A stretch of DNA of 64,000 nt from RYN-230 sp963723595 (GCA_963723595.1 CAVRRQ010000010.1:992001-1056000); one strand, 5' to 3'; numbered from the stretch's first letter, positions 8,506 through 17,947 are shown. Numbers and translations are program-made. The notes: generated by a model not told the origin, from the sequence alone.

Positions 8506-9945
8506 ATGACAACTACGGAGCCACGTCGGGCCGGTCTCGAGGTCCGGTCGATCGACTACGTACCGCTGAGCGAACGGCACGGCAAGATCTGGCATCTCGG
8601 CCCGCTGTGGTTCATGTCGAACGCGCAGATCGCCACGCTGGCGGTCGGGTTGATCAGCATCAGCGAGGGAGCGTCGCTCTTCTGGTCGGTGCTGGCCATC
8701 CTGGCGGGCATTCTGGTGGGCACGTTGTTCATGGCGTTCCACTCTGCCCAGGGTCCGCAGCTCGGCCTGCCGCAGATGATCCAGTCCCGCCCGCAGTTCG
8801 GCTACGTCGGCGCACTGCTGGTCTGGTTGTTCGCCTACGTGCAGTACGCCGGCTTCAACGTCTTCAACACCATCCTCGGTGGCGAGTCGATGAGCACCGT
8901 CGCGCACGGGTCCACCAAGCTGTGGGTGGTCATCGTGACGATCGCCGCGTTTGTGATCGCGCTGGTCGGATACGACCTCATCCACAAGGCCGAGCAGTGG
9001 CTGACCTACCTGATGATCGTCATCTTCGGCATCTTCACGATCACGCTGTTCTTCATCCATTACCCGGCCGGCACCTTCGCCGTCGGCCACTTCCAGGCCA
9101 GCCCGTTCTTCGGGCAGTTCGGCGTGGTGGCCGGCTACCAGATCAGCTGGGCCATCTACGTCTCGGACTACTCCCGGTACATGCGGCCCGACGTGACCGT
9201 CCGCAAGACGTTCCTCTGGACGTACTGGGGATCGGCGATCGGCGGCGGCTGGATGATGATCGTGGGCGCCGTCCTGGCCGCCTGGGCGGGCAAGAGCTTC
9301 GATGGGACCGGCATCGCCGAGCTGGAGAAGGTCGGCAACCACGTCTTCGACGGGTTCGGCGCCGTAGTGCTGGTCCTCGCCGCCCTGGGCCTGGTCTCCG
9401 TCACCGCACTCAACATGTACGGCGGCTCGCTGACGCTCATCAGTGCGGTCGACTCGTTCAGCAAGGTCAGGCCGACGCTCAGCCTCAGGGTTATCACCGT
9501 CGGGGTCACCGCGCTCTTGTCGCTGGTGGGCGCGCTCGCGGCCACCCACAACTTCCTGGGGAACTTCAATAACTTCCTGCTCCTGATCCTCTACCTATTC
9601 ATCCCCTGGACCGCCGTGAACCTGGTCGACTACTACATCGTCCGGCGGGGTCACTATGCGATCGCGGAGATCTTCAAGCCCGACGGCATGTATGGCCGGT
9701 GGGGCTGGCGGGGGATCCTGGCCTACCTCATCGGTTTCGCGGCCATGGTGCCCTTCTTCAACGTCGGCACGCTCTATGAAGGGCCGGCCGCCAAAGCCCT
9801 CGGTGGTGCGGACATCTCCTTCTTCATCGGGCTGCCGGTAGCGGGAATCCTGTATTACGTGTTCAGCCGGTCGATCGACGTCGCGGCCGAGACGCGCGTG
9901 GCCGAGGCTGAGGCCGCCGAGCTGGAAAGCGCCGCCACGGAGTAA
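8506..9945 (+). CDS. NCS1 family purine/cytosine permease
   Basis: A 479-residue membrane transporter with about 12 helices. The N-terminus (SIDYVPLSERHGKIWHLGPLWF) and the helix-1 region after it are hallmarks of NCS1 nucleobase-cation symporters. Further family segments are QPQLGLPQMIQSRPQFG-like sequence (SAQGPQLGLPQMIQSRPQFG), the YQISWAIYVSDYSRYMRP region and NFLLLILYLFIPWTAVNLVD. It probably imports purines, cytosine or a related base with H+ or Na+. Start at 8506 is chosen from homology. No catabolic enzyme lies beside it, so the substrate is open. Confidence 0.9.
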   Translation: MTTTEPRRAGLEVRSIDYVPLSERHGKIWHLGPLWFMSNAQIATLAVGLISISEGASLFWSVLAILAGILVGTLFMAFHSAQGPQLGLPQMIQSRPQFGYVGALLVWLFAYVQYAGFNVFNTILGGESMSTVAHGSTKLWVVIVTIAAFVIALVGYDLIHKAEQWLTYLMIVIFGIFTITLFFIHYPAGTFAVGHFQASPFFGQFGVVAGYQISWAIYVSDYSRYMRPDVTVRKTFLWTYWGSAIGGGWMMIVGAVLAAWAGKSFDGTGIAELEKVGNHVFDGFGAVVLVLAALGLVSVTALNMYGGSLTLISAVDSFSKVRPTLSLRVITVGVTALLSLVGALAATHNFLGNFNNFLLLILYLFIPWTAVNLVDYYIVRRGHYAIAEIFKPDGMYGRWGWRGILAYLIGFAAMVPFFNVGTLYEGPAAKALGGADISFFIGLPVAGILYYVFSRSIDVAAETRVAEAEAAELESAATE

Positions 9946-9957
9946 GACACCAGTGAG

Positions 9958-10872
9958 TCAGCTGGTCACGTCGGCGGACGTGAACCGGGCCCAGGTGAGG
10001 GAGCCGAAGAGCAGCAGGTACACCGCGAACGACAGCAGGCCGCGCAGCAGGGTGCCGGTGTTGACCGGCACCCGGAGCAGGGAATCGAACGAGGTCCACC
10101 AGTGCGTCGGCAGGTACGGGTGGATCGCGGCGAACTGGGGCACGTTGTCGACCACCTCGCTGGTCACCACCACGATCGCCAGCGCGGCGATGGCACCGAT
10201 GGCGTGCTCGGTGAGAGTCGAGAGGGCCAGGCCGATCATGCCGAGCGAGGCCATCGCGGCCGCCACGTACAGGGAGACGAACAGCAGCCGCAGCAGGGCG
10301 TCGGCGATCGGCACGGTGGTGCCGGACAGCAGCGTCACCGGCCCGACCGGGAACAGGGCCGCGCCTGTGGCCAGGGCGACCGCCACGACCAGGAAGGTCA
10401 CCACGAGCGCGAATATCACGATCGTGGCGTACTTCACGCTGAGCAGCCGGAGCCGCCCAGCCGGAACGGCCAGCAGGGAGCGCAGCGTGCCGTAGCCGGC
10501 CTCGCCAGCCATCGAGTCCCCGGCGACCACGGCCACGGCCAGCGGCATCACGAGGATGAGCAGCAAGGTCAGCGCGATGAAGCTGAGGAACACCCCGTTG
10601 CCGGCCAGCTGGGTGATGAACGCCACGCTGGGGCCTCCGGAGTTCCCCCCCTGGTCCGCCAGGCGCAGCCCGATGCCGATGATGAGGGGAAACAACGCGA
10701 CCACCAGCAGGAGCGCCTGGTTCCGGCGGCGGCCGAAGACCAGCCGCAGCTCCGACCGGAAGAAGCGCAGCCACGCCTGGACGGGAGCATCGCGGCCCTG
10801 GCCTGCGGCCGCCGCCCCGCCTGCGTAGTCAGCCCCAGCCGGGGGTGCCTCGGCCGTCGAAGCCTCAACCAT
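9958..10872 (-). CDS. ABC-2 type transporter permease
   Basis: A 304-residue permease with six hydrophobic helices. It starts with a hydrophilic stretch and the ABC-2 entry motif WLRFFRSELRLVFGRRRNQALLL. The extracytoplasmic loop between helices 1 and 2 is short, and AGEAGYGTLRSLLAVPAGRLRLLSVKY is the coupling region typical of DrrB/NosY-like exporters. Its start overlaps the ATPase stop by 8 bases, so the two form one exporter. It is the last gene of a six-gene operon. Confidence 0.88.
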   Translation of the reverse strand: MVEASTAEAPPAGADYAGGAAAAGQGRDAPVQAWLRFFRSELRLVFGRRRNQALLLVVALFPLIIGIGLRLADQGGNSGGPSVAFITQLAGNGVFLSFIALTLLLILVMPLAVAVVAGDSMAGEAGYGTLRSLLAVPAGRLRLLSVKYATIVIFALVVTFLVVAVALATGAALFPVGPVTLLSGTTVPIADALLRLLFVSLYVAAAMASLGMIGLALSTLTEHAIGAIAALAIVVVTSEVVDNVPQFAAIHPYLPTHWWTSFDSLLRVPVNTGTLLRGLLSFAVYLLLFGSLTWARFTSADVTS

Positions 10873-11800
10873 CGATATCGAACCCCTCTCCGGTGAGTCC
10901 CACGAAAAGCTCCTCCAGGCTCGGGGTGACCATCCCGAGCCCGCGGACCCCGACGCCTGCCCCGACGAGTTCCGCGCAGATCCGCTCGGGCTGATCGCCT
11001 GCGAGCTGCGCCGATACCTCGTTTCCGGCGACCTGCGGGTCGAGGAGGCCCAGCCGTGCGAGCACCGCCGCCGCTGCGGCCGGCTCCGCCGTCTCGACCC
11101 GGATGCGGGCGGCGCCGGTGGCCCGCAGTTCCTCCAGCGGGCCCTGGAAGACGAGCCGTCCGGTGCGCATCACGCCCACGTGCGAGCAGACCTGCTCGAC
11201 CTCGGCGAGGAGGTGCGACGACACGAACACGGTGATGCCATCCGCGGCGATCTGCCGGATAAGGCCGCGCACCTCGCGGGTGCCCTGCGGGTCCAGCCCG
11301 TTGGTCGGCTCGTCCAGCACGATCAGCTCTCGCGGCGCGAGCAGGCCGGCGGCGATGGCCAGCCGCTGCTTCATGCCGAGTGAGTAGTGGCGGTACCGCT
11401 TCCGGGCGGCCGCGAGCAGGCCCACCCGGTCCAGCGCCTCGCCGATCCGCGCCGCGGCGGTCCGCGGGTCGGCGGTCCGGTCGGCGGCGTCGCAGCGGGC
11501 CAGGTTGTCCCGTCCGGTCAGGAACGGGTAGAACGCCGGGCCCTCGATGAGCGAGCCCACGCGGGGCAGCACCCGGATCGCACCCGCAGGCATCGGCACG
11601 CCCAGCAGTTCCGCGCGGCCGCTCGTCGGGAAAGCCAGGCCCAGCAGCACCCTGATCGTGGTCGTCTTCCCGGAGCCGTTGGGCCCGAGGAAGCCGTACA
11701 CCGAACCGCGCGGGACGGCCAGGTCGATACGGTCGACGGCCACCTGGCCGCCCCGGAACCGCTTGGTGAGACCGCTGCTCGCCACGGCCAGCCCGGTCAT
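10865..11800 (-). CDS. ABC transporter ATP-binding protein
   Basis: A 311-residue ATPase. Walker A is GPNGSGKTTT near residue 40, the signature motif is YSLGMKQRLAIA, and Walker B is ELIVLDEPTNGLDP with the switch His in VSSHLLAEVEQ. The C-terminal extension (EVSAQLAGDQPERICAELV... SLEELFVGLTGEG) is the DrrA/CcmA-type tail of ABC-2 exporters. With the downstream permease it likely exports a drug, lipid or peptide. It overlaps the LolA-like gene by 4 bases. Confidence 0.93.
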   Translation of the reverse strand: MTGLAVASSGLTKRFRGGQVAVDRIDLAVPRGSVYGFLGPNGSGKTTTIRVLLGLAFPTSGRAELLGVPMPAGAIRVLPRVGSLIEGPAFYPFLTGRDNLARCDAADRTADPRTAAARIGEALDRVGLLAAARKRYRHYSLGMKQRLAIAAGLLAPRELIVLDEPTNGLDPQGTREVRGLIRQIAADGITVFVSSHLLAEVEQVCSHVGVMRTGRLVFQGPLEELRATGAARIRVETAEPAAAAAVLARLGLLDPQVAGNEVSAQLAGDQPERICAELVGAGVGVRGLGMVTPSLEELFVGLTGEGFDIDG

Positions 11801-13059
11801 CTCGACGTCACCGGGACGGCCGCGTGGTGTGATCGGGCCGCTAGTGCGTGGCCCGGCTGCGCAGCGGCCTGGTAGAGGACCTCCGGCGTGACGGCGCCGA
11901 TCAGGATCCGGCCCTGGCTGGTGATCAGGACCGACAGCAGGCTGGTCCGCAGCAGGCGCCCGCTGCCCCAGGGTCCGCTGACCCGGGTAGCGGACTGCAG
12001 CACGGCGCCGAAGATCGCGCCGGTGCCGCCGAGGGCCGGGCTACCGGAGCCGCCGGGTCCGCCGGCCGGTCCGCCGGACCCGGGGGCAGCCGATGCGCTG
12101 GAGCCGCGGAACGGCCCGGGACCCGAGCCGCCTGGTCCGCCGGTGCCGGCCAGCGACGACAGTGCGGACTGCGGCGCAGCGGCGACGGCCAGCCATCCCT
12201 GGCCGATCACGGTCATCCCGTTCGTCATGCTGGTGCCGCGCGCAGCCTGGCCGGAGGCCTGGCTCCCAGGCCCGGCGCTCTCCTGGGTGACCTTCGCCCC
12301 GGCGGGCGGGCGGAACGCGAAGTTAGCCGCGGCCGGCCGGACGAACGACACCGATGTGAAGCCCACCTGGATCGCCGGGCTCTGGGCGCCCCTCGCGAAC
12401 ACCTGGACCCGCAGCGGCACGTTGTTCCGGGCGTCGATGGCGATACGCACCTGGCCGACCAGCGAACGGGAACTCTTCGGCGCGAGCACCAGCTGGTAGG
12501 CGGCCTGGCCGGCGACGGTCACGTTGCTGTCCACGCTCACCGCCGTGGTCGGCCCGACCTCGGCGAGCACCTGGCCAGCGGCCTGCTGCGGTGTCAGGGG
12601 AACGGACGGCACACGCGGGACCGCTGCGCCGGCCGGCAGCGCGATGTGCGTCACCGTGTTGGTGGAGCTATCCCACAGCCAGGCGTTGCTGCCGTTCCTG
12701 ATGACATCGCTCTCGGTCATGCTCTGCGGTACGGCGAGCCGGAAGTGCGCCGGGTCCGAGAACCACACCTTGATCGTGTGCGAGCCGGCGAGCAGCGACG
12801 GAAGGGAGGCCGGGTCCCCGGCCGACGGCAGCGCGGGCAGGCCGAGCGACGCCGTTTCCACCACGGTCCCGGTCAGTGGCGGCGCCGATGTCTTCGCGGC
12901 CAGCGCGGCCAGCAGTTGCGCCGGCGTGCGAGACGGCAGCAGCGGCGCCGCCTGGGCCGCGGGGATCACCGATCCCGCCAGCACCCCGCCGGCCACGGCC
13001 ACAGCCCCGGCGGGAACCGCCCACCGCACCCGGCGGGGCAGATTCATCCTCTGCTTCAT
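11797..13059 (-). CDS. LolA-like/DUF2092 exported protein
   Basis: About 420 residues. A Sec signal (basic start, then AVPAGAVAVAGGVLAGSVIPAAQA) is followed by a LolA-like half-barrel: TPAQLLAALAAKTSAPPLTGTVVETASLGLP, HTIKVWFSDPAHFRLAVPQS and NAWLWDSSTNTVTHI. A Gly/Ser/Pro-rich stretch lies near residues 310-360. The family binds lipid or acts as an envelope-stress anti-sigma-like sensor in Gram-positives; neither role is proven here. It sits between two ABC-2 exporters in an operon, so it may hand over or sense their hydrophobic cargo. The start is set at ATG 13059; an upstream ATG at 13092 is less likely. Confidence 0.8.
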   Translation of the reverse strand: MKQRMNLPRRVRWAVPAGAVAVAGGVLAGSVIPAAQAAPLLPSRTPAQLLAALAAKTSAPPLTGTVVETASLGLPALPSAGDPASLPSLLAGSHTIKVWFSDPAHFRLAVPQSMTESDVIRNGSNAWLWDSSTNTVTHIALPAGAAVPRVPSVPLTPQQAAGQVLAEVGPTTAVSVDSNVTVAGQAAYQLVLAPKSSRSLVGQVRIAIDARNNVPLRVQVFARGAQSPAIQVGFTSVSFVRPAAANFAFRPPAGAKVTQESAGPGSQASGQAARGTSMTNGMTVIGQGWLAVAAAPQSALSSLAGTGGPGGSGPGPFRGSSASAAPGSGGPAGGPGGSGSPALGGTGAIFGAVLQSATRVSGPWGSGRLLRTSLLSVLITSQGRILIGAVTPEVLYQAAAQPGHALAARSHHAAVPVTSR

Positions 13060-13119
13060 GACGCTTCGCCTGTCCTTTCGTTCCCGGAACAATTGGAGCC
13101 TGGATTCATGGCCTGCCGC

Positions 13120-13994
13120 TCATGCGTCGCGAAACCGCAGGAGCAGCCCGCCGGCCAGCAAGGCGGCCGCGGCCCAGGCGGCGAGCACGCCCAGGCCACC
13201 CCAGGGGCTGATGGGCAGGCTGCGCAGGCCGGTGGTGGCCTGGATGGTGAGCCCCGCGCTCATCGGCGCGTATCGCTCGATGTCGTTATGCCAGTGCGGG
13301 CTGCTCACGACGGCGGCGAAGATCGGCGAGAGGTACAGCAAGCCGAGGACGGTCCCGATGGCTGCCCCGGCGTCCCGGATCATCGTGGCCACGCCCAGGC
13401 TGAGCAGCGCGATCAGGGCGAGATAGAGGATGGAGCCCGCGGCGGCCCGCAGCACCGGCCCGTCGCCCAGCGACAGCGCGGGGTAGCCGTGCGCGGGGGT
13501 GAAGCCGTGGCCGGGCAGGATGAGCCGCCCGGCCAGCAGGGAGCCCAGCACCGCGATGGTCCCGGCCGCCAGCACCAGGCCGCTGACGATGGTGGCCTTG
13601 GCGGCCATCATGGAGGTCCGCCGGGGCATCGCGATGATGGTGGTATGGATCATCCCGGTGCTGTACTCGCCGCTGATCACCAGCACGCCCAGGATGGCGG
13701 CCACGGCCTGGCCGAGGTTGATCCCGGTGAGGCTGAGCTTGGCCGGATCCACGCTGCATGCCCCGGCCGGGCAGCTGACGGCCGCGGCGGCCGCGGCGCT
13801 CACCGCCACGGTCAGCAGGATGAGGGCGGCCAGCAGCCAGGGGGTGCCCGGCAGGGTGCGCAGCTTGGTCCACTCCGCGTGCAGGGCCTCGCGCAGCCCG
13901 GTGCACCCCGAGCGCAGTGCCTGGCGCGGGCCGCCGGCCCGGGGTGGGGTGCCCCCCGGGCCTGGGCCCGCTCCGCGGGCGGGGCCTGGCTCAT
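13120..13994 (-). CDS. ABC-2 family permease with a frameshift near its start
   Basis: Starting at ATG 13994, which overlaps the preceding permease stop in the ATGA style of this operon, the protein reads MSQAPPAERAQAR and then breaks. The rest (LREALHAEWTKLRTLPGTPWLL onward, six hydrophobic helices to the stop at 13120) is in another frame with no start codon of its own nearby. The break falls in a run of six Cs (13952-13957); a seventh would restore the frame. EWTKLRT is the standard entry motif of these permeases. The gene is probably functional in the organism if the run was miscalled. Confidence 0.78.
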
Positions 13995-15604
13995 GCGTCC
14001 CTCCGGCGGAGCAGGACGGCCGCGAGACCCAGGGCGAGTGCCGCCCAGGCGCACAGCACGGCGAACCCGGCCCCCGGGGCCAGCGGGAAGTACCCCGCCG
14101 TCGGCGTGTAGCCGGCGGTGACCTGCTGGTACTGCGGGGTGCTCTGCTGGATGGCGAAGGCGGCGGCCGGGGTGACCCGCAGCAGCCACTGCTCCGCGCC
14201 GAGGGGCAGGACATCGGCGGTCCCGAGGATGTACGGCAGGACGATCACCACGATGACGGCGGTGACCGCCGCGGCGCTACGGCGCAGCGCGGTTCCGATC
14301 GCGAGGGCGAGGACGGCTGCGACGGCCAGCAGCGCCGCCGTGCCGGCGATGACCCGCAGTTCGGTCAGCGTGCTCACCGGGAGAACGTAGGAGCCCTTCG
14401 CGTGGGACAGGCGGTTACTGAGCGGGACCGTGACGATGGCGGCGATCAGCCCGGCGGCGAACGTGACGCCTCCGGCGACGATGGCCTTGGCGGCCAGCAC
14501 CCGGCCACGCCGCGGGCTGGCGGCCAGCGTGGTGCGGATCATGCCCCGCCGGTACTCGGCGGTGATGAACATGACCGCCACGACGACCACCGCGATCAGC
14601 CCCGCGAACGCGCCCACCAGGCCCTGCTCGATGGTCGAGATAGGAAAGCCCGCATCGGCCGCTGCCACGAGCGGTGCGATGTCGCCGGACCCGGAGACAG
14701 TGAACGTGCCACCGGACTGGTGAAACCCCACAGACCCGCTGGTCACCGGGCCGCCCGAAGGCTCTCCCCCTACCGCGTCGCCCGTCCACGGGCGGCGGGG
14801 CGAGGTGCCTGACAGGCTGGCGTGATCGAAGGCGGCCGTGGCCAGGCTGGGGCCGCCGCCGGTGGTGCCCCCGCCGAGTGAGTGGGATACCACCACGGTG
14901 TGGGTAGGCGAGGTGGCGAACAGGCCGGCCTGCACGGTAGGGGACAGGCCAGCCAGGCGAGCGGTGCCGACCTGGGTCCAGTGCGTGCCGTCGGCCGAGT
15001 CGTAGCCGGTGAGCGTGTCACCGGAGCGGGTCAGCCGCAGCCAGCGCGGGGAGGCCGCGGAGAGCGCGCCCGGCAGGCCGGCCGTGTCGTGGGTGTAGTC
15101 GTACTGCATCCGCACGCCGTGGCCGCCGGTGACCATCATCGCCGCGTACGCCGAGCCGGGCCGGGTGGACGCCTTGATGATGATCCCGGCCTTGGACCAC
15201 GGCTGAACACCCTTGGTCAGGGGCTGGCCGACCCTCGTGACGCCGTTCGCGTACAGGCCGGTCAGGGAGGCAACCCGGACGGTGATGCTGCCGTTGCCGG
15301 CCAGCGGCTGACGGACGAAGTAGAACTGGTCAGTGACGGCCACGCCCCCGGGTCCCAATGGAATATGCGGAAGGCAGGCCGGGCCGCTCAGTACCGGGCT
15401 GCTCGGGCTGGTCTGGCAGGTGCTGCTGCCGCCCCCGGCGATGAGCAGCCCGAGCCCCACGGTCACCAGCGCCGCGACGACGACGCCGATGACCCAGCCG
15501 CGGACCGTGCGGAACTTGGTCCACTCCGCCCGCAGCAGTTGCGTGAAGCCGTCGCGCGGGGCCTGCTGGCCCGGCCGGTACGGCGTGAGCGTGGGAGTGG
15601 TCAT
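13991..15604 (-). CDS. ABC-2 permease with a large extracytoplasmic concanavalin-like domain
   Basis: A 537-residue permease. After LLRAEWTKFRTVRGWVIG and helix 1 (residues 38-58), about 230 residues lie outside the membrane before helix 2 near residue 325. The loop contains VTDQFYFVRQPLAGNGSITV, WSKAGIIIKA and GTHWTQVGTARLAGL, the pattern of DUF1349/xylosidase C-terminal concanavalin-like jelly rolls. The remaining helices are ordinary ABC-2. Such a domain could bind a glycan or cell-wall polymer, but this is inference. ATGA overlaps link it to the ATPase before it and the permease after it. Confidence 0.87.
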   Translation of the reverse strand: MTTPTLTPYRPGQQAPRDGFTQLLRAEWTKFRTVRGWVIGVVVAALVTVGLGLLIAGGGSSTCQTSPSSPVLSGPACLPHIPLGPGGVAVTDQFYFVRQPLAGNGSITVRVASLTGLYANGVTRVGQPLTKGVQPWSKAGIIIKASTRPGSAYAAMMVTGGHGVRMQYDYTHDTAGLPGALSAASPRWLRLTRSGDTLTGYDSADGTHWTQVGTARLAGLSPTVQAGLFATSPTHTVVVSHSLGGGTTGGGPSLATAAFDHASLSGTSPRRPWTGDAVGGEPSGGPVTSGSVGFHQSGGTFTVSGSGDIAPLVAAADAGFPISTIEQGLVGAFAGLIAVVVVAVMFITAEYRRGMIRTTLAASPRRGRVLAAKAIVAGGVTFAAGLIAAIVTVPLSNRLSHAKGSYVLPVSTLTELRVIAGTAALLAVAAVLALAIGTALRRSAAAVTAVIVVIVLPYILGTADVLPLGAEQWLLRVTPAAAFAIQQSTPQYQQVTAGYTPTAGYFPLAPGAGFAVLCAWAALALGLAAVLLRRRDA

Positions 15605-16542
15605 TTCGCGGCCTCCCCCGCCACCTCAGCGGGCACGGCGCGGAACTCGACCGCGTCGCGGGTGAGTTCCATGTAGGCCTCCTCGAGCGTGGCGCGGTGC
15701 GCGGACACCTCCGAGAACGGCACGGCGCTCTCGCCGAGCAGGCTCACGACCCGCTCGGCGGGCAACCCGGTCACCGTCACGCTGTCCCGGTCGGTGGCGG
15801 CGACGGTGGCCCCCGCGTGCGCCAGCACCGTCATCGCCTCCGACCGCGCGCTGGTGCGCAGGCTGACCCGGTCCCCGGAGGCCGCCGCAATCAGCTCACG
15901 CACGCTGGCGTTGGCGATGACCTTGCCGCGGCCCACCACCACCAGGTGGTCGGCGGAGTCCTGCAGTTCGCTCATCAGGTGGCTGGACACCAGCACGGCC
16001 CGGCCCTCGCTGGCCAGCGCGCGGAGGAACCCGCGCATCCAGACGATCCCCTCCGGGTCCATCCCGTTGAACGGCTCGTCGAACATCAGCACCGGAGGGT
16101 CGCCCAGCAGCGCCGCGGCGATGCCCAGCCGCTGCCGCATGCCCAGCGAGTACCCGCCGGCCTTGCGGCGGGCCGCCGTGCCCAGCCCCGCCTGCCCGAT
16201 CACCGCGTCAACCCGGCGGGCGCCCAGACCCTGGGAGTGGGCCAGCCACAACAGGTGGTTGCGCGCCGTGCGGCTGGGCTGCAGCGCGGCGGCGTCCAGC
16301 AGCGAGCCGACGTGGCTCAGTGGGTGCCGCAGGGACCGGTACGGCTGGCCGCCGATCAGCGCGGTGCCTTCATCGGCCGCATCCAGGCCCAGGATCACCC
16401 GCATCGTGGTGGACTTGCCCGCCCCGTTGGGACCGACGAACCCGGTGACCTGGCCCGGCAGGACCGTGAACGACATCCCGTCCAGCGCCACAGCCGGCCC
16501 GAACCGCTTACGCAGGCCGTTGACCTCGATAGTTGCTTCCAT
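15601..16542 (-). CDS. ABC transporter ATP-binding protein
   Basis: A 313-residue ATPase with Walker A GPNGAGKSTTMR, signature YSLGMRQRLGIA and Walker B PVLMFDEPFNGMDPEG. The C-terminal segment (RATLEEAYMELTRDAVEF) resembles the bacitracin/lantibiotic-type exporter tail. It is the first gene of the operon and would power the two permeases that follow it. The start is set at ATG 16542 (MEATIEVNGLRKRF); GTG 16581 is possible. It is divergent from the histidine kinase gene, 157 bases away. Confidence 0.92.
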   Translation of the reverse strand: MEATIEVNGLRKRFGPAVALDGMSFTVLPGQVTGFVGPNGAGKSTTMRVILGLDAADEGTALIGGQPYRSLRHPLSHVGSLLDAAALQPSRTARNHLLWLAHSQGLGARRVDAVIGQAGLGTAARRKAGGYSLGMRQRLGIAAALLGDPPVLMFDEPFNGMDPEGIVWMRGFLRALASEGRAVLVSSHLMSELQDSADHLVVVGRGKVIANASVRELIAAASGDRVSLRTSARSEAMTVLAHAGATVAATDRDSVTVTGLPAERVVSLLGESAVPFSEVSAHRATLEEAYMELTRDAVEFRAVPAEVAGEAAK

Positions 16543-16634
16543 ACCAGGAAGGCTAGGGAACAGGGCGGCCTCGGTCGTCACGCCAGGGAGCGGTCTTCAC
16601 CGTCGCTGGCACGAGGACGTCCGCGGCCGCTCAT

Positions 16635-16648
16635 CCCCCGTAGGGGGG
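16635..16648. promoter_or_regulatory. Inverted repeat CCCCC-GTA-GGGGG, candidate operator
   Basis: A 5-bp perfect GC palindrome around GTA lies between the divergent ABC operon and the kinase/regulator pair. Part of it (GGGGGAC) recurs near 16668. NarL/LiaR-type regulators bind short palindromes in such positions, so it may be the site for the regulator encoded at 17944. No footprint or consensus is available to me. Confidence 0.35.
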
Positions 16649-16699
16649 ACGGCCCGGTCCCTGGCCAGGGGGACGCCGGCCCTCCGGCCAGCGGCGACA

Positions 16700-17947
16700 A
16701 TGGCCTACATGGGCACAGCGAGGAGCCGGCGGCCCGGATGGGCCGGCACCGGGCAGCGCATCGCGGCGTTCCCGCACGCGCCGCTCGTCGCCGCGGCGCT
16801 GCTGGCGATAGCGGCGGTGACCGAAGCGCTCATCCGGGCCGCGGGCGCCAGCGTGGACGAGTCATCGCTGGTGCTCAGCCTGCTCGCCGTGGCCATCCTC
16901 GCCCTGGCCACCACCCTGCCCGTCGGGTTCTTCTGGGCCCAGCCGGCCGCGGCGGCGATAGCGGTCACCGCGGCGAGCCTGCTATCGCTGGGGGTCTTCC
17001 AGATATTCACCGTCGCGGGCCTGCTGGGCCAGCTCACCGTCTTGTACCGGCTCGGCCGCTACGGCCCGCAGCAGGCCGGCGCGCGCTTCCTGGCCACCGC
17101 TCTGGCCGCGCCATTCCTGGTCCTGGCCCTCGCTGTCCCTCATGCCGGCGGCCCTGAGGAAGGGATCCTCACCGTGCTGCTGGCCTCCCTGGCCCCGGCC
17201 GCCGCCCTGGCCGGGATCGCCGTGGCGGCCCGCAGTGAGGCGCTCGTGCACAGCGCCGCCCGGCAGGCCATCGCGGGCACCCTGATGGACCACACCGCGC
17301 GTGGCGAACGGGCCCGGATCGCCCGGGAGCTGCACGACGTGGTCGCCCATCACATTTCCATGATCGCCGTGCAGGCCGAGACGGCCCGGCTGGCCACCCC
17401 GGGTATGCCCGCCGCCGGCGCGCAGCGGCTCTCGGAGATCGGCGACACCGCGCGGGCCGGGCTGACCGAGATGCGGCGGCTGCTCGGCGTCCTGCGTGAG
17501 GACGCCCAGGCCGCCACGCCCGGCGACCAGAGCACAGACCGGCACCCGCAGCCAGGGCTGCGGCAGCTCAACGAGCTGCTCGACGGGGCCAGGGACACCT
17601 CCGGTGCCGGCACCCGGCTCATCGTCTCCGGGCCCCCGGCCACGCTCGACCCCGGGGTCGAACTCGCCGCCTTCCGCATCATCCAGGAAGCCCTCACCAA
17701 CGCCCGGCGGCACGCGCCGGGCGCCGCCATCGACGTGCAACTGCACTACACCGACGACGCCCTGCGGCTCCGCGTCCGCGACAACGGGCCCGGTCCTCCC
17801 GCGGTACCGCTGGCCGGCGGCCACGGGCTGGCCGGCATGCGCGAACGCGCCGCAGCCGCGGGCGGCGAGCTGCACACCGGCGCGGCCCCCGGCGGCGGCT
17901 TCCTGATCGAGGCCACGCTGCCGGCCAAGGCCGAGGCGGCCCTGTGA
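16700..17947 (+). CDS. Sensor histidine kinase, HPK7/NarL type
   Basis: A 415-residue kinase. Five hydrophobic segments in residues 20-175 form the membrane sensor with almost no extracellular domain. The dimerisation domain carries ERARIARELHDVVAHHISM with phospho-acceptor H212. The ATPase domain has RIIQEALTNARRHA (N box), RVRDNGPG (G1) and GHGLAGMRERAAAAGG (G2). Intramembrane-sensing kinases of this kind often sit beside ABC exporters and respond to their substrate. The start may be ATG 16700 or 16709. The regulator gene overlaps the stop by 4 bases. Confidence 0.92.
   Translation: MAYMGTARSRRPGWAGTGQRIAAFPHAPLVAAALLAIAAVTEALIRAAGASVDESSLVLSLLAVAILALATTLPVGFFWAQPAAAAIAVTAASLLSLGVFQIFTVAGLLGQLTVLYRLGRYGPQQAGARFLATALAAPFLVLALAVPHAGGPEEGILTVLLASLAPAAALAGIAVAARSEALVHSAARQAIAGTLMDHTARGERARIARELHDVVAHHISMIAVQAETARLATPGMPAAGAQRLSEIGDTARAGLTEMRRLLGVLREDAQAATPGDQSTDRHPQPGLRQLNELLDGARDTSGAGTRLIVSGPPATLDPGVELAAFRIIQEALTNARRHAPGAAIDVQLHYTDDALRLRVRDNGPGPPAVPLAGGHGLAGMRERAAAAGGELHTGAAPGGGFLIEATLPAKAEAAL

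Noticed and set aside
11848..14121. Very long open frame on the plus strand opposite the ABC operon
   Set aside because: High GC content leaves few stops in antisense frames. Its product is Gln/Arg/Gly-rich with no family resemblance, while the minus strand encodes recognisable transporters.
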